Made by a program: the position numbers and the translations under genes | Origin: Verrucomicrobium sp. BvORR106 | Lineage (GTDB): Bacteria > Verrucomicrobiota > Verrucomicrobiia > Verrucomicrobiales > Verrucomicrobiaceae | Assembly: GCF_000739655.1 (NCBI RefSeq) | Contig: NZ_BATR01000125.1 | Span: forward strand, 1-64,000 | Direction of reading: 5' to 3' | DNA length: 64,000 nt | The notes under the pieces: generated by a model | What the model saw: the letters and a program-made list of their open reading frames with translations, nothing else | Told to the model about the DNA's origin: nothing | The model's database searches: none | In this document: positions 7,408 through 16,593 of the stretch, one piece after another | Layout of the letters: each line of letters begins with the position of its first letter | Position numbering within the stretch: position 1 is the first letter of the stretch

Positions 7408-10296
7408 TTAATACACGAACGCGAATTCGTTGGAATTAAAGAGCACCAAGGCCACTTCTGCAAGCCCGCGCATCTTTGCAGTCATCTCGCCAGGGACGAG
7501 GTCGGGCTGGTAGTCCGCAGAGACATGCAGCCGCTCGGTGAAGGTGAACTTCTCCCCGGTGTTTTCTTCCACCGCCTCTCGAACCACCTCAGTGGGGAGC
7601 GTCTGTCTGGGCAGAGTCAGCCCCTCATGCTGCCGGGTCATGGTCTCCCAGTGGCCCAGACATTTCTGCTGCTCCAGCTCGGTGGGAGGGCGACCACAGG
7701 TATGCAGAAAGAGCGCCGTGATGGCCTCGGCCTCCGTCACTCCGTTCTGGTGAACTCGACGCGCCAGTTGCAGGGCGCGATCAAACGTGGCGGCACTGTT
7801 GAAGAGGCTGAACACCTGCGGCGTGACATTGGAGGCATCCCTGCCTTCACAGGAGAACTCCGGCGTGGGCTCGTTGAACACCTCCATGAAGGGGTCCCGC
7901 AAACCGTGCAGCTTGAGCACATAGATGGAGCGACGATGCCGCTGGGCGGGCAGGGGATTCGGCTGCCAGGCTGGGGCGAAGGTGCCCATCACCTGTCGCG
8001 GCTGCAGCGCGGCCTCCAGATTGATCTCTGGCCTCGCAGGGATGCCGCCGAGCGTGGGATTCAGCTCTCCAGATGCGAGCAGCATGGCGTCCCGAACCTC
8101 CTCGGCGGTTAGCCGCCGCGGCTGGAAGGCAGCGTAGCTCACGCCATGAGGGTCCCGCTCTTTGAGCATCTCAGGATTCGGATGCCCGGCACTGCGTCGG
8201 TAGGCCCCACTCATCATGATCACGCGATGCATCGCTTTGATCGACCATCCTTCTTTCACGAGGCGATTCGCCAGCCAGTCCAGAAGTTCGGGATGCGTCG
8301 GTTTCTTCCCGGTGGCACCGAAGTTGTTGGGATTCCCCGCGATAGGGCGACCAAAGTGCCACTGCCAGAGGCGGTTCACGATGCTGCGGGTCGTGAGGGG
8401 ATTGTCTGCGGAGGCGATCCAATCCGCCAGCGCCAGTCGCCGCCCTTCAATGGCTTCTGGAATGACGGCGCTGCGTCCTCCCAGGGCACTCAGCGTACCG
8501 GGTTTCACTGGCGTCTTGGGCGAGAAGGGATCTCCACCTGCCAAGATCGCGGTGTTCTCAAGTTCGCCATCCTCCAGCCGGGCCGCCGGCACCCGCAGCG
8601 GGGCATTCACAGACTTCAATGCGGGCGTCCTGCCGGCATAGACGGCGAAGGCATAGGGAGCGTACCGCTCCATCTCCCAGCGCAGGCGTTCCAGCCCTTT
8701 CCGGGCAATGCGTTCATGACCGTAGTCCTCCACGCTGAATCCGAAGTTCTTCGGCGGATATTCAGCCTCCGGCACGCCTTGTTGCTGCAAGGCATTGCGG
8801 GCGGCGTCGAAGAGGCCGACAAACTCCCTGCGGGCGTTTGCCTTCGCTCCCGGCTGGCGGGTCCGGATCTTCGCCAGGGTGGCATCCCAGGCACTGCGCT
8901 CCAGGTTTTTTTCCTTGAACCAGGCTTCGGCCGCCTTGAGCGAGACTTCATCGAGACGGCGCAGACTGGCCAGATGCTCTGCCCGGCGCATCTCCAGATA
9001 TTTGATTTCCTCAAACCCGCTGGTGTTCTCCGCCGGAAGGAAGGGGGCCTCCCGCTCAGAGAGCTGGGTGGTGGCAAAGCAGGCCTGCATGGCGTAGTAG
9101 TCCTGCGTGGGCACCGGATCGAACTTGTGGTCATGGCACCTCGCGCATTGCAGGGTGTGCCCCAGGAAGGCCTGCCCCACGATGTCCGTCACGTCATCCA
9201 GGAAGCGTTGACGCGCCACCTTGGGCACCTCCATGCCGGTCAGCTCCCAGGGGCCCATGCGCAGGAATCCGGTGGCGATGAGTCTCTCTGATTCAGGTGT
9301 CTTGGTCCGGTCTGGTGGGAGTTCATCGCCAGCGATTTGCTCCCGGATGAACTGGTCATACGGTTTGTCCTCGTTGAACGCCCGGATGACGTAGTCACGA
9401 TACCGCCAGGTGTTGCCACGTTCGTAGTCGTTGGCAAAGCCCGACGAGTCCGCATAGCGCACCACGTCCAGCCAGTGACGTGCCCAGTGCTCCCCGTAGT
9501 GGGGGCTGGCCAGAAGCCGATCCACGAGTTTGGCAAATGCCTCCTCCTCGGAGGCAGGGTCTGCCAGGTATTGCGCCACCTCCTGCGGTGTCGGTGGCAG
9601 TCCGGTGAGGTCAAACGTCGCCCTGCGGATCAGCGTCCTCCGGTCCGCCAGAGGTCCCGCTTCCACCCCGAGTTCCTTCATCTTGGCACCGATGAGGCGA
9701 TCAATGGGATTTCCGTTCTCTTGGGGTTCGTCTTTCCCTCCTGCGCGAAGTGGCGCGTATGCCCACAGGTCCTCTGTCTTGTAGAGCCGGTTTGTCCAGT
9801 CATGGGACAGACCGCCGCTGGTGGGGACCTTCATGCCTGCCTCACCGGTCACGGCAGACTTAGGTGCGCGGGCGTGATCCTCGGTGATTTCCACGATCCT
9901 TTTGGCATCCGGCCAGAGGCCGCCCTCCAGAATCCAGCGCTTGATGACCTCCACCTGCGCCTCAGAGAGCTTGTCGTTCTCCTTGGGTGGCATGGCCAGG
10001 CTGGAATCGGTGCGTGTCACCGCGATGTAGAGCACGCTCTCGTCCGGCTTCCCGGGCACGACGGGGTTCTTCTCGCTGTCGCCACCGGAGAAGAACCGCT
10101 CCGGCGTCCGCATGTCGAACCCACCCTTGAACTTCTTGGGGTCATCACCATGGCAGGCGAGGCACTTCTCCTTGAAGAGCGGAAGCACCTTCAGCACAAA
10201 GTGTTTTTCTGCCTCCGGTTCTGCCGCTAGCGATGCGCCTCCGGCGGAGACTGTCGCCGCCGTCATCAGCGCCCAGAAGTGCTTGTGAGCCCGCAT
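7408..10296 (-). CDS. Cytochrome c (PSCyt1) / DUF1549 / DUF1553 secreted protein
   Basis: A 962-residue protein typical of Planctomycetes and Verrucomicrobia. A signal peptide at 1-26 ends at LAAEPE. It is followed by a planctomycete-type cytochrome c domain with haem motif CLACH and MPP (about 45-120), then DUF1549 with the signature FDLTGLPPTPQEV (about 235-250) and a second CARCH motif near 385. DUF1553 fills the C-terminal 300 residues (NRLWQWHFGRPI, GGIPARPEI) and ends in FNSNEFAFVY. The ATG at 10296 was preferred to the TTG at 10311. It sits downstream of a sigma factor and FecR/LamG gene and near a DUF1501 gene, the usual partner. The biological substrate is unknown; polysaccharide degradation is the common guess. 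Confidence 0.95.
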   Translation of the reverse strand: MRAHKHFWALMTAATVSAGGASLAAEPEAEKHFVLKVLPLFKEKCLACHGDDPKKFKGGFDMRTPERFFSGGDSEKNPVVPGKPDESVLYIAVTRTDSSLAMPPKENDKLSEAQVEVIKRWILEGGLWPDAKRIVEITEDHARAPKSAVTGEAGMKVPTSGGLSHDWTNRLYKTEDLWAYAPLRAGGKDEPQENGNPIDRLIGAKMKELGVEAGPLADRRTLIRRATFDLTGLPPTPQEVAQYLADPASEEEAFAKLVDRLLASPHYGEHWARHWLDVVRYADSSGFANDYERGNTWRYRDYVIRAFNEDKPYDQFIREQIAGDELPPDRTKTPESERLIATGFLRMGPWELTGMEVPKVARQRFLDDVTDIVGQAFLGHTLQCARCHDHKFDPVPTQDYYAMQACFATTQLSEREAPFLPAENTSGFEEIKYLEMRRAEHLASLRRLDEVSLKAAEAWFKEKNLERSAWDATLAKIRTRQPGAKANARREFVGLFDAARNALQQQGVPEAEYPPKNFGFSVEDYGHERIARKGLERLRWEMERYAPYAFAVYAGRTPALKSVNAPLRVPAARLEDGELENTAILAGGDPFSPKTPVKPGTLSALGGRSAVIPEAIEGRRLALADWIASADNPLTTRSIVNRLWQWHFGRPIAGNPNNFGATGKKPTHPELLDWLANRLVKEGWSIKAMHRVIMMSGAYRRSAGHPNPEMLKERDPHGVSYAAFQPRRLTAEEVRDAMLLASGELNPTLGGIPARPEINLEAALQPRQVMGTFAPAWQPNPLPAQRHRRSIYVLKLHGLRDPFMEVFNEPTPEFSCEGRDASNVTPQVFSLFNSAATFDRALQLARRVHQNGVTEAEAITALFLHTCGRPPTELEQQKCLGHWETMTRQHEGLTLPRQTLPTEVVREAVEENTGEKFTFTERLHVSADYQPDLVPGEMTAKMRGLAEVALVLFNSNEFAFVY

Positions 10297-10353
10297 CGAG
10301 GAAATAATCAACCCTAAATCACCCTGTCAGAAATCCAAAATGAAGGCACCTGC

Positions 10354-12063
10354 CTACTCCGGCTTGGAGGCTTCGTAGATCTTCTTCAGTTCATCTCCGG
10401 CGAGCGCAATCTGGTAGATGGCAAACTCGTCCATGCAACCATTGAGGTTACGCACGGGGAACTGGTGATCCTGGAGGGGCAGGCCCCAGTTGCCCAGTTC
10501 ACAGGCACCATAAACGATCTTGCGCCCGGGCTGGTAGAGCGGGGAAACCTCCCGGCTCACCTCCTTGCCATCTACAAACTGGATGGCCTCACCGCTGCAG
10601 TTGTCGTAGGTGACCGCGAGCTGGTGCCAGCGGCCGATGTTGGAGCGGTTGAACACGACCGGCGAGTAGTGCACCTGGTTGCGCTTCACCTCGGGGTGCT
10701 CGTCGTCCGGGTAGGCGATGGAGAACATCATCTTCCCGTCCTGGGTGATCTGCCAGTGGGGCTCGCCAGCATCATAGCCGTCGGTCAGCAGTAGGGCGTT
10801 GAACTTGCGGTCCAGCCCGTCCACCTTCACCCAGCAGGTGAGCGTGAGCGCCTCATATTCGCCATCGATGCGGAGCCGCACCCGATCCCCGGGACGCTTG
10901 AACTCCAAAGCATCCTTCATGGGCCAGCGGCCCTGGGTCCAGCGGGCTCCCACCACGCCGCCATTGCGGTCAGGATTGCACGGGTTGCAGCCGTTGCCGA
11001 TCATGCGCTGCCACTTGCCCTGGCGCTCGAAGGGGAAATAGACCACCAGACGTTCATCGCCGCACATGTCCTTCTTCCACGTAGCCCAAGCATCATACCG
11101 CGCCTTGGCGCGCGTGGCGGTGATCGCGTCCAGGCGCTCCAGGCCCATGAAGTCATCCGGGCGTACGCCGGGCAGCGGGGCGACCTTGTTGCCTTCCTTG
11201 TAGAGGCCCATGCCCTCTTTCAGGCTGATCAGTTCTTGATTGTTGGGGTGGGCTTCCACCTCGCCTTCGAAGACGTGCACTTCGGAGCTCAGGTCTTCCG
11301 GATTCACTTGCACGCCAAACTCCGTGCCCAGATCCACGAGCTTCATGCCCGGGGCATGGAGCAGAAAGCCGCGAGCCGGCGGAGGTACGCGCACGCGCAC
11401 TTTTCCAGAGTGGCAGATCGCCTCCCACGGGGAGACGATTTCCAACTCCGCATCGCCCTCCATGAGGAGCGTGGCTCCGCTGAAGAATTCCACTTGGGCA
11501 AAGCCGCAGGCCAGTTTCAGCATGCCAGAGTTCACCGTGTCCCCGGTGCGGCGGCTGTTGTCGTCATCCAGCCATTCTGCATTCACCACATGGGTGAGGA
11601 TCGCACAGCCGCGATTCGTCTCCTCCTGCACCAGATCCTTGCTCAGCGCGTGGCGACCACCCCAGAGGAAGGTGCCGGCAGAGAGCAGCACGGCCAGTGA
11701 CGCGGCCGCGGCCCAGGAGATCCAGTACTTCTTGCTGCGAGACTTCGCGTCCTGACCCGGGAAGGGCATGACCGCCGCTTCGCCTTCGCCATCATGATCT
11801 GGCAGGCCTTCCGGACTCCATGCCTTGAGGTCGGCCGTGACGCTGGCGTTCTCCCGCAGCACCTGTTCCAGGTTCACCTCCTCCCGCAGCATCCGCCGTA
11901 CTTCGCTGCAATCGCGAAGCATCGTCTGCAAGAGGTCAAAATCAGCCGGAGTGATGCTGCCGCTGAGCCATTCACCGATGAGGCGGCTGGCCTCGGGGAG
12001 TTTCCCGGGGTTGCACCCTCCACCGGTGCCGTTGTTGCTGTTGCTGTTTTCAGAGGTCGCCAT
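10354..12063 (-). CDS. FecR/LamG membrane protein (putative anti-sigma partner)
   Basis: A 569-residue protein. The cytoplasmic N-terminus (1-115) contains an acidic helical part (GEWLSGSITPADFDLLQTML) like other sigma-linked sensors. A single membrane helix WAAAASLAVLLSAGTFLW lies near 135-152. A FecR domain follows (about 180-290; VDLGTEFGVQV, EVHVFEGEVEAH), and a LamG/concanavalin-like jelly roll fills 360-565 (LTCWVKVDGLDRKFNALLLT, HQLAVTYD, FVDGKEVSR, GCMDEFAIY). It starts 6 bp after the sigma factor gene, so the two are co-transcribed. The role as a sigma-controlling envelope sensor is inferred from FecR precedent. A paralog lies at 14219-15904. Confidence 0.92.
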   Translation of the reverse strand: MATSENSNSNNGTGGGCNPGKLPEASRLIGEWLSGSITPADFDLLQTMLRDCSEVRRMLREEVNLEQVLRENASVTADLKAWSPEGLPDHDGEGEAAVMPFPGQDAKSRSKKYWISWAAAASLAVLLSAGTFLWGGRHALSKDLVQEETNRGCAILTHVVNAEWLDDDNSRRTGDTVNSGMLKLACGFAQVEFFSGATLLMEGDAELEIVSPWEAICHSGKVRVRVPPPARGFLLHAPGMKLVDLGTEFGVQVNPEDLSSEVHVFEGEVEAHPNNQELISLKEGMGLYKEGNKVAPLPGVRPDDFMGLERLDAITATRAKARYDAWATWKKDMCGDERLVVYFPFERQGKWQRMIGNGCNPCNPDRNGGVVGARWTQGRWPMKDALEFKRPGDRVRLRIDGEYEALTLTCWVKVDGLDRKFNALLLTDGYDAGEPHWQITQDGKMMFSIAYPDDEHPEVKRNQVHYSPVVFNRSNIGRWHQLAVTYDNCSGEAIQFVDGKEVSREVSPLYQPGRKIVYGACELGNWGLPLQDHQFPVRNLNGCMDEFAIYQIALAGDELKKIYEASKPE

Positions 12064-12069
12064 GGTGGA

Positions 12070-12621
12070 TCAGGTCGCAGCCTCCGCCTGCATCTGTTTC
12101 TCCGCGCATTGCAGCAGGGCTGCCCGCATGCGCTGGATGGTTTTGTAGAAAGCCTGGGCGCTTTTGCCCGCCTGCGCGGCCACCTCGTGGAACTTCACCC
12201 CCGGCTGGTAGGCCAGTTGCAGGAGCTCCTTCTGGCGGGAATCGAGCTTCTCCAGGCACTTGCCCAGAGCAGAGCGGTGGCGCTCCAGGGAGTCCACTTC
12301 CTCCAGACTCTCCTCGGCCAGCAGATCCAGGATGTCGTCGTTGAAGACCAGCCGGTCCCGGGACTGTTTCCGCAGGTGCTTCAGCGCCTCAAACCGGGCA
12401 ATCGCCGCTGCCCAAGCCATGAAATTCGTGTCTGGATCGAACTGCGAGAACTTCCGCCAAGCCACGAGACTGGTCTCCTGCATCACCTCGTCCACGTCAT
12501 CCCAATCGCGAACAAGCGTCCGCAGGAAGCCCCGCAACCGCCCCTCGTGGTGCACAAAAAGGCGAACGAACGTCTCGTAGTGTTCGGGCGGGGCAGGGGC
12601 GGCGGAGGCGTCAGAGGACAT
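12070..12621 (-). CDS. ECF-type RNA polymerase sigma factor
   Basis: A 183-residue sigma-70-family factor. Region 2 is at 20-90 (FVRLFVHHEGRLRGFLRTLV, DDVDEVMQETSLVAWRKF) and region 4 at 118-175 (LEKLDSRQKELLQLAYQPG, then a helix-turn-helix with KSAQAFYKTIQRMR). It resembles the Verrucomicrobia/Planctomycetes sigma group that pairs with FecR/LamG proteins. It heads the minus-strand run sigma, FecR/LamG, DUF1549/DUF1553, so it may control these genes or itself. Confidence 0.94.
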   Translation of the reverse strand: MSSDASAAPAPPEHYETFVRLFVHHEGRLRGFLRTLVRDWDDVDEVMQETSLVAWRKFSQFDPDTNFMAWAAAIARFEALKHLRKQSRDRLVFNDDILDLLAEESLEEVDSLERHRSALGKCLEKLDSRQKELLQLAYQPGVKFHEVAAQAGKSAQAFYKTIQRMRAALLQCAEKQMQAEAAT

Positions 12622-12814
12622 GCGCAGTTGCAGGGTTACCGCAGCGGGTGCGGGAATTGGACGGAGATCTAAACTTCAAACCTCAAATACGAACGATCAA
12701 GGTAGCCCCGAACTTCCAAGCATCGGAGAGACACGCGTCAGGGAGTCCATCCCACGCATCGCTTTGAACCCGGAACCTCAAGACCTCCTTGAGGTTTGAA
12801 TTTTGAACCTTTCG

Positions 12815-13459
12815 CTACGCCTTGCGCTCCATCAGATGGCGCACACAGATGGCCGACCAGGTCTCGAGATTCTCAATCACCGCGACCAGCTCGTCCAGAC
12901 TGAGGAACTGCAGGTCCTGGATGGCGTCTTCGTTGGAGGTCACTTGATCGCTCTCCAGATCAAAGAGGTGCACCACGCCGAGGTGGACCTGGCCGACCTC
13001 ATTGGAGTCGTCATTGATCAGGCCGATGACCTGCTGGGTGTGAGTGCCCGTGAGCACCAGTTCTTCTTCAATCTCGCGCTCCACGCCGTTGAGGTAGGTC
13101 GTCTTGGCCAGGGAGTCTTCGCGTTCGTCATGCGGGTTGATGTGGCCGCCGATGCCGATGCTGCGCTTTGCTACGAGGCGTTTTTCACCCGACTTGCCGC
13201 CCCGGGTGTAAATGAGGTACTTGCCCTGATGGTGGAAGATCGCGTACGGGATGATTTGCTTGTGAGTGGGGTCCAGTTCCGCGGCGGGGCGGGGAAGGAA
13301 GAAGTTCGCCCCCGGAGCCAGGATGGCCTCAAGGTAGCGGTCCACCTCCGGCTGAAAGCCCTGGAATGCACCCAGTTCATCGAACAGCGCGCGGGGGATC
13401 ACGAGGACGTGTTCGACAGTGGCGGGCGTAGCAGCGGGGGAGGAGGCAGGCGCGGACAT
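12815..13459 (-). CDS. Nudix-domain hydrolase-like protein
   Basis: A 214-residue protein. The central region has a Nudix box variant: GIGGHINPHDER, an insertion, then NGVEREIEEELVL (about residues 114-150), keeping the REXXEE core that binds metal. Flanking sequences (FHHQGKYLIYTRGGKSGEKRL, DLQFLSLDEL) fit the Nudix fold. The insertion between the G and RE parts and the longer N-terminus resemble a group of predicted phosphoesterases. Start taken at MSAPASSPA (13459). No substrate can be assigned. An inverted repeat AACCTCAAG/CTTGAGGTT (12774-12796) lies just beyond its stop. Confidence 0.85.
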   Translation of the reverse strand: MSAPASSPAATPATVEHVLVIPRALFDELGAFQGFQPEVDRYLEAILAPGANFFLPRPAAELDPTHKQIIPYAIFHHQGKYLIYTRGGKSGEKRLVAKRSIGIGGHINPHDEREDSLAKTTYLNGVEREIEEELVLTGTHTQQVIGLINDDSNEVGQVHLGVVHLFDLESDQVTSNEDAIQDLQFLSLDELVAVIENLETWSAICVRHLMERKA

Positions 13460-13632
13460 GGGCCCGTTCCTACGCGGACCCGGGGCAGGGAGCAAGGGGA
13501 ATTCAAATTCAGTGGGCAGTGGCCAAAGTAGCTGAGATGGCCCAATCTGCGCTACGCGATCTCCACTCTCCTGCCGGCCCCTTGGACTACTCCTTGACTG
13601 AAGTCACCAAGTGACAACCACCGTTTCGCAGC

Positions 13633-14064
13633 AGGGTTGGAGTACCGTCCCGCATGCGGGCCCAATGCCATCAGGGAGACGGACAGTCTTGCCGGGTTGG
13701 CGGCCCGAGGGCGAAGACATGGCGCGATGGCGCATCCGCCACACCGGTGGTGGAAATGCCACCTCAGAAGGGCCGAAGGTCCGGCGTAATACCAGCCTCG
13801 GGCAACGCCCGAGGAATCGATGACCCATTAACCCTTGAGGGCTGAAGGCCCGGCCTCATCAAGCCTGCCCACGACGAGCATCCCTCAATGACCCCGGGTC
13901 TACAGTCCTCAACATCTAAAACCAACGCCAACCTTGGGCATTGCCCAAGGCTGCCATCACGCCTGGCTTTTAGCCCTCAGATCCTTCTCAAAAGGGACGT
14001 CATCTGCCTCGCCACTTTTTCCCTGATGGCATTGGTCCCGCATGCGGGACAGAACTCCAACCCC
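13633..14064. repeat. Large imperfect inverted-repeat element, about 430 bp
   Basis: The segment 13633-13677 is repeated in inverted form at 14021-14064, with few mismatches over about 44 bases and a shared CCCGCATGCGGG palindrome. Moving inward, 13767-13814 and 13932-13978 also pair as inverted copies, each with its own small hairpin (CCTCGGGCAACGCCCGAGG and CCTTGGGCATTGCCCAAGG). The whole element is therefore a long dyad with nested hairpins and no credible protein. It may be a MITE-like or REP-like unit; target-site duplications were not identified. Confidence 0.7.
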
Positions 14065-14145
14065 GGTGCGAACTTACTCCAAAAGTCGGGACACGCACTG
14101 CTCTGCTCCTGTCGTGTTAACTCCGTTCCGTCGCAGAGCCACCCT

Positions 14146-14185
14146 GCCGATTAACCATCGGCGGCACGGCAGATTAACCATCTGC
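14146..14185. repeat. Two adjacent hairpins with identical TAACC loops
   Basis: GCCGAT-taacc-ATCGGC (14146-14162) and GCAGAT-taacc-ATCTGC (14169-14185). Stems differ but pair perfectly, and loops are the same. They lie between the large inverted repeat and the stop of the second FecR/LamG gene. Confidence 0.65.
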
Positions 14186-14218
14186 GCTACAAATCTTCAG
14201 GTCTGACGTCTGGTGTCT

Positions 14219-15904
14219 TCAATTCGGCTTCCCGATCTCAAAGATCCGCTCGATCTCCTTCGCGCTCAGAGCTTCCTTGAACATCAAAAACTCGTCCATC
14301 CGGCCGTTGAAGCTGCGCACCTCGGTTCGGGGCTTGTTGCCTTCTGGAAGGCCCCAGTTGCCCAGCTCGCCGCTGCCGATCCGGATGCGAGTTTCAGGAT
14401 CCACTTTGGCTTCCTTCAATTCACTGACTTGCCGGCCATTCACGAAGTGGCGCATCAGTCCGGTGCGTCTGTCGAATGTCGAGGCCACATGGAACCAGAG
14501 GCCCAGATTTTCCGGGCCAAAGAGCACCGGGGAATTCAGCACATGTTGGCTGCCGCCTTTCTCCAAGTGCACGCCCAGAGCCACCGCGCCGGACCGGATG
14601 ATCTGCCAGTGGGGATTGCCCCGCGTCCAGGTATCCGTGAGGAAGAGGCTGTTGAAGTTCCGGTCCACCCCGCCCACCTGCACCCAGGCTGCCAGCGTAA
14701 TGGCGTCGTACTCGCCCGCCACAGCCAGTCGCACCCGGTCGCCGGGTGATTTGAAGTCTAGCGCCTGCTTGCCCCGCCAGCGCCCTTGGGTCCATTGAGC
14801 TCCCACGACGGAGCCGTTGGTAAACTCGGGTGCATCGGGCTGCTGGTTCCGCAGGGTGCGATCCCACGCATTGAGCGGCTCAAAGGTGTAGCCCACGAGC
14901 AGGCGGGGATCTTCCAGAAACTTCTGGAGGCCCACACGCCATTCCAGCTTGCGACGTTCGTCCGCATCCTGAGACTGCGCATGCAGCGAGGCGATATCCG
15001 CGAAGGCCTGGGTGTCCGCACCTGTGATCCCTGCACCATCCTCTGCGTTCCAGCGGGCCCCAGTCTTGAGGTTCAGCTTGTCATCGCCAGCTCCGGGGTA
15101 CACCTCCACCTCACCGTCGAAGACATGCACGTCCGACTTGCCAGAGTCACTCACCTTGAGGCCAAACTCAGTCCCCAAGTCCACCACCTTGGCATCTGGC
15201 GTCATCAGCTTGAACCCGCGAGCGTGGGGCGGTACATGCACCCGCATCTGGCCGAACCGGCACTTGGCCTCGTTCACGGAGACGATCTCCAATTCGCTGT
15301 TGCCCTCCAGCGTCACCGAAGCGCCGCTGTAGAATTCCAATCGCGCTAGGCCACTCTGCAGCTTGACCTTCCCGGCTGGCACGGACATGCCTACCTGCCA
15401 GGCGCCGCCGTCGCTGGCCCACTGTGCGCCCACCACATCCACGAGCACTGCGCAGCCTTCATCAGTCACCTCGGCCTGGGCCAACGGACCATCACCCCGG
15501 TGGAGTCGAGGAGTGAGAAAGAGCAGACCCAACGTGCAGGCGCAAAGCACCAGCGAGGCTGCGAGAGCCAGTTTGGCGGAGGCGGGCCAGGCCCTTCTGA
15601 GAGCTCCTGGGGTGCGTGATGCCCCTAGGCCGCTCGCGTTCAGGTGCGCGCGCAATCCCTGTGGAGAGTCGCCTTCTTGATCGCCGGATTCCTGGGATTC
15701 GTCCGCGAGTCGGCAGAGCGTCGCCCCCATGCCCAGCCGTTGCACCAGGTACCGGCGGGCGAGCTCGCTTCCCAGCAGCATGGTCTCCAGCGCCTTCCGG
15801 TCCGGCTCGGCGAGCTGATGCTCCTCCAGATCGTGGAGCCACGCGTTCAGCTTGACCGTGTCCTCGTCAGAGAGGCGGTTGTGATCTCTTTCCTCGTGGC
15901 TCAT
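14219..15904 (-). CDS. FecR/LamG membrane protein, second copy
   Basis: A 561-residue paralog of the protein at 10354-12063, with the same order: acidic cytoplasmic N-terminus (1-105), membrane helix LALAASLVLCACTLGLLFL (about 112-130), FecR domain (VDLGTEFGLKV, DVHVFDGEVEVYPG) and C-terminal LamG jelly roll (ITLAAWVQVGGVDRNFNSLF, GRMDEFLMF). Its ATG overlaps the sigma factor stop by four bases (ATGA), a sign of translational coupling. Unlike the first module no DUF1549/DUF1553 or DUF1501 gene follows; repeats lie downstream instead. Confidence 0.92.
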   Translation of the reverse strand: MSHEERDHNRLSDEDTVKLNAWLHDLEEHQLAEPDRKALETMLLGSELARRYLVQRLGMGATLCRLADESQESGDQEGDSPQGLRAHLNASGLGASRTPGALRRAWPASAKLALAASLVLCACTLGLLFLTPRLHRGDGPLAQAEVTDEGCAVLVDVVGAQWASDGGAWQVGMSVPAGKVKLQSGLARLEFYSGASVTLEGNSELEIVSVNEAKCRFGQMRVHVPPHARGFKLMTPDAKVVDLGTEFGLKVSDSGKSDVHVFDGEVEVYPGAGDDKLNLKTGARWNAEDGAGITGADTQAFADIASLHAQSQDADERRKLEWRVGLQKFLEDPRLLVGYTFEPLNAWDRTLRNQQPDAPEFTNGSVVGAQWTQGRWRGKQALDFKSPGDRVRLAVAGEYDAITLAAWVQVGGVDRNFNSLFLTDTWTRGNPHWQIIRSGAVALGVHLEKGGSQHVLNSPVLFGPENLGLWFHVASTFDRRTGLMRHFVNGRQVSELKEAKVDPETRIRIGSGELGNWGLPEGNKPRTEVRSFNGRMDEFLMFKEALSAKEIERIFEIGKPN

Positions 15905-16434
15905 GACAAGGCCTCCTCCTTCGACAGGGAATTCGTCACACAGTCATGCAGCACCTGCTTGATCCGCATGAGCGCCTTGTAGGCCGCCTGGAGCGATCGA
16001 CCGCTCACCATCGCCGCCCGCTCCACGCCGCTGCCGCGCTCATAGCGGGTCAGGATCATGCGCCGGTCCCTTTCATTCAGCTTTTGCAGGCATTGGGCCA
16101 GGCAGATCTGCATGGCAGACGTTTCTTCCTGCATGTTTTCCGCCGTGTGAGCCACCGCCTCCAGTACCTCGTCATTGAAGACCACTTTTGATCTCGCATA
16201 CTTCTGCCGGGCCTGACGCACCTTCCACCAGGCGATGCGCATCGCCCAGGCCAGAAAATCCGTGCCCGGTGTGAACTCCTGGAACTTGTCGTAAATGGTC
16301 AGGCAGGTCTCTTGCAGGATGTCCTCCGCATCATGGCGGTGCGGCACCAGCGTGTAGATGTATGCAAAGATCTGCCGCTCATGCCGCATCAACAGCGGCA
16401 CCAGAGCGCGGTGGGGATCTGAGGCTGGGTCCAT
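15901..16434 (-). CDS. ECF-type RNA polymerase sigma factor, second copy
   Basis: About 177 residues. Region 2 is seen as LLMRHERQIFAYIYTLVPHRHDAEDILQETCLTIYDKF, in order, and region 4 as LQKLNERDRRMILTRYERG with GRSLQAAYKALMRIKQ as recognition helix. The ATG at 16434 gives a standard N-terminus; a GTG at 16449 adds five residues. It is coupled by a 4-bp overlap to the FecR/LamG gene. It probably answers to an envelope signal through that partner (inference). Confidence 0.93.
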   Translation of the reverse strand: MDPASDPHRALVPLLMRHERQIFAYIYTLVPHRHDAEDILQETCLTIYDKFQEFTPGTDFLAWAMRIAWWKVRQARQKYARSKVVFNDEVLEAVAHTAENMQEETSAMQICLAQCLQKLNERDRRMILTRYERGSGVERAAMVSGRSLQAAYKALMRIKQVLHDCVTNSLSKEEALS

Positions 16435-16593
16435 GAGGATGGATAGCACCGAGTGGCACGTTTTGGACGCAAAAGGTGCTGAAGCCTCAGGTAAATGTTA
16501 AAAGGCGACAGGTAAGCGGTAAAGTCCGGGTGCCTTGACACCCACGACTACGCTTACCACTCCATTGAATTACTGAATTACCGGTTTACCGAA

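Noticed and set aside
6508-8112. 534-codon plus-strand open frame
   Set aside because: Antisense to the desaturase-like and DUF1549/DUF1553 genes, which have clear family motifs; shadow of GC-rich coding.
12774-12796. Hairpin AACCTCAAG/CTTGAGGTT as terminator
   Set aside because: No T-run on either strand; noted with the Nudix gene instead.
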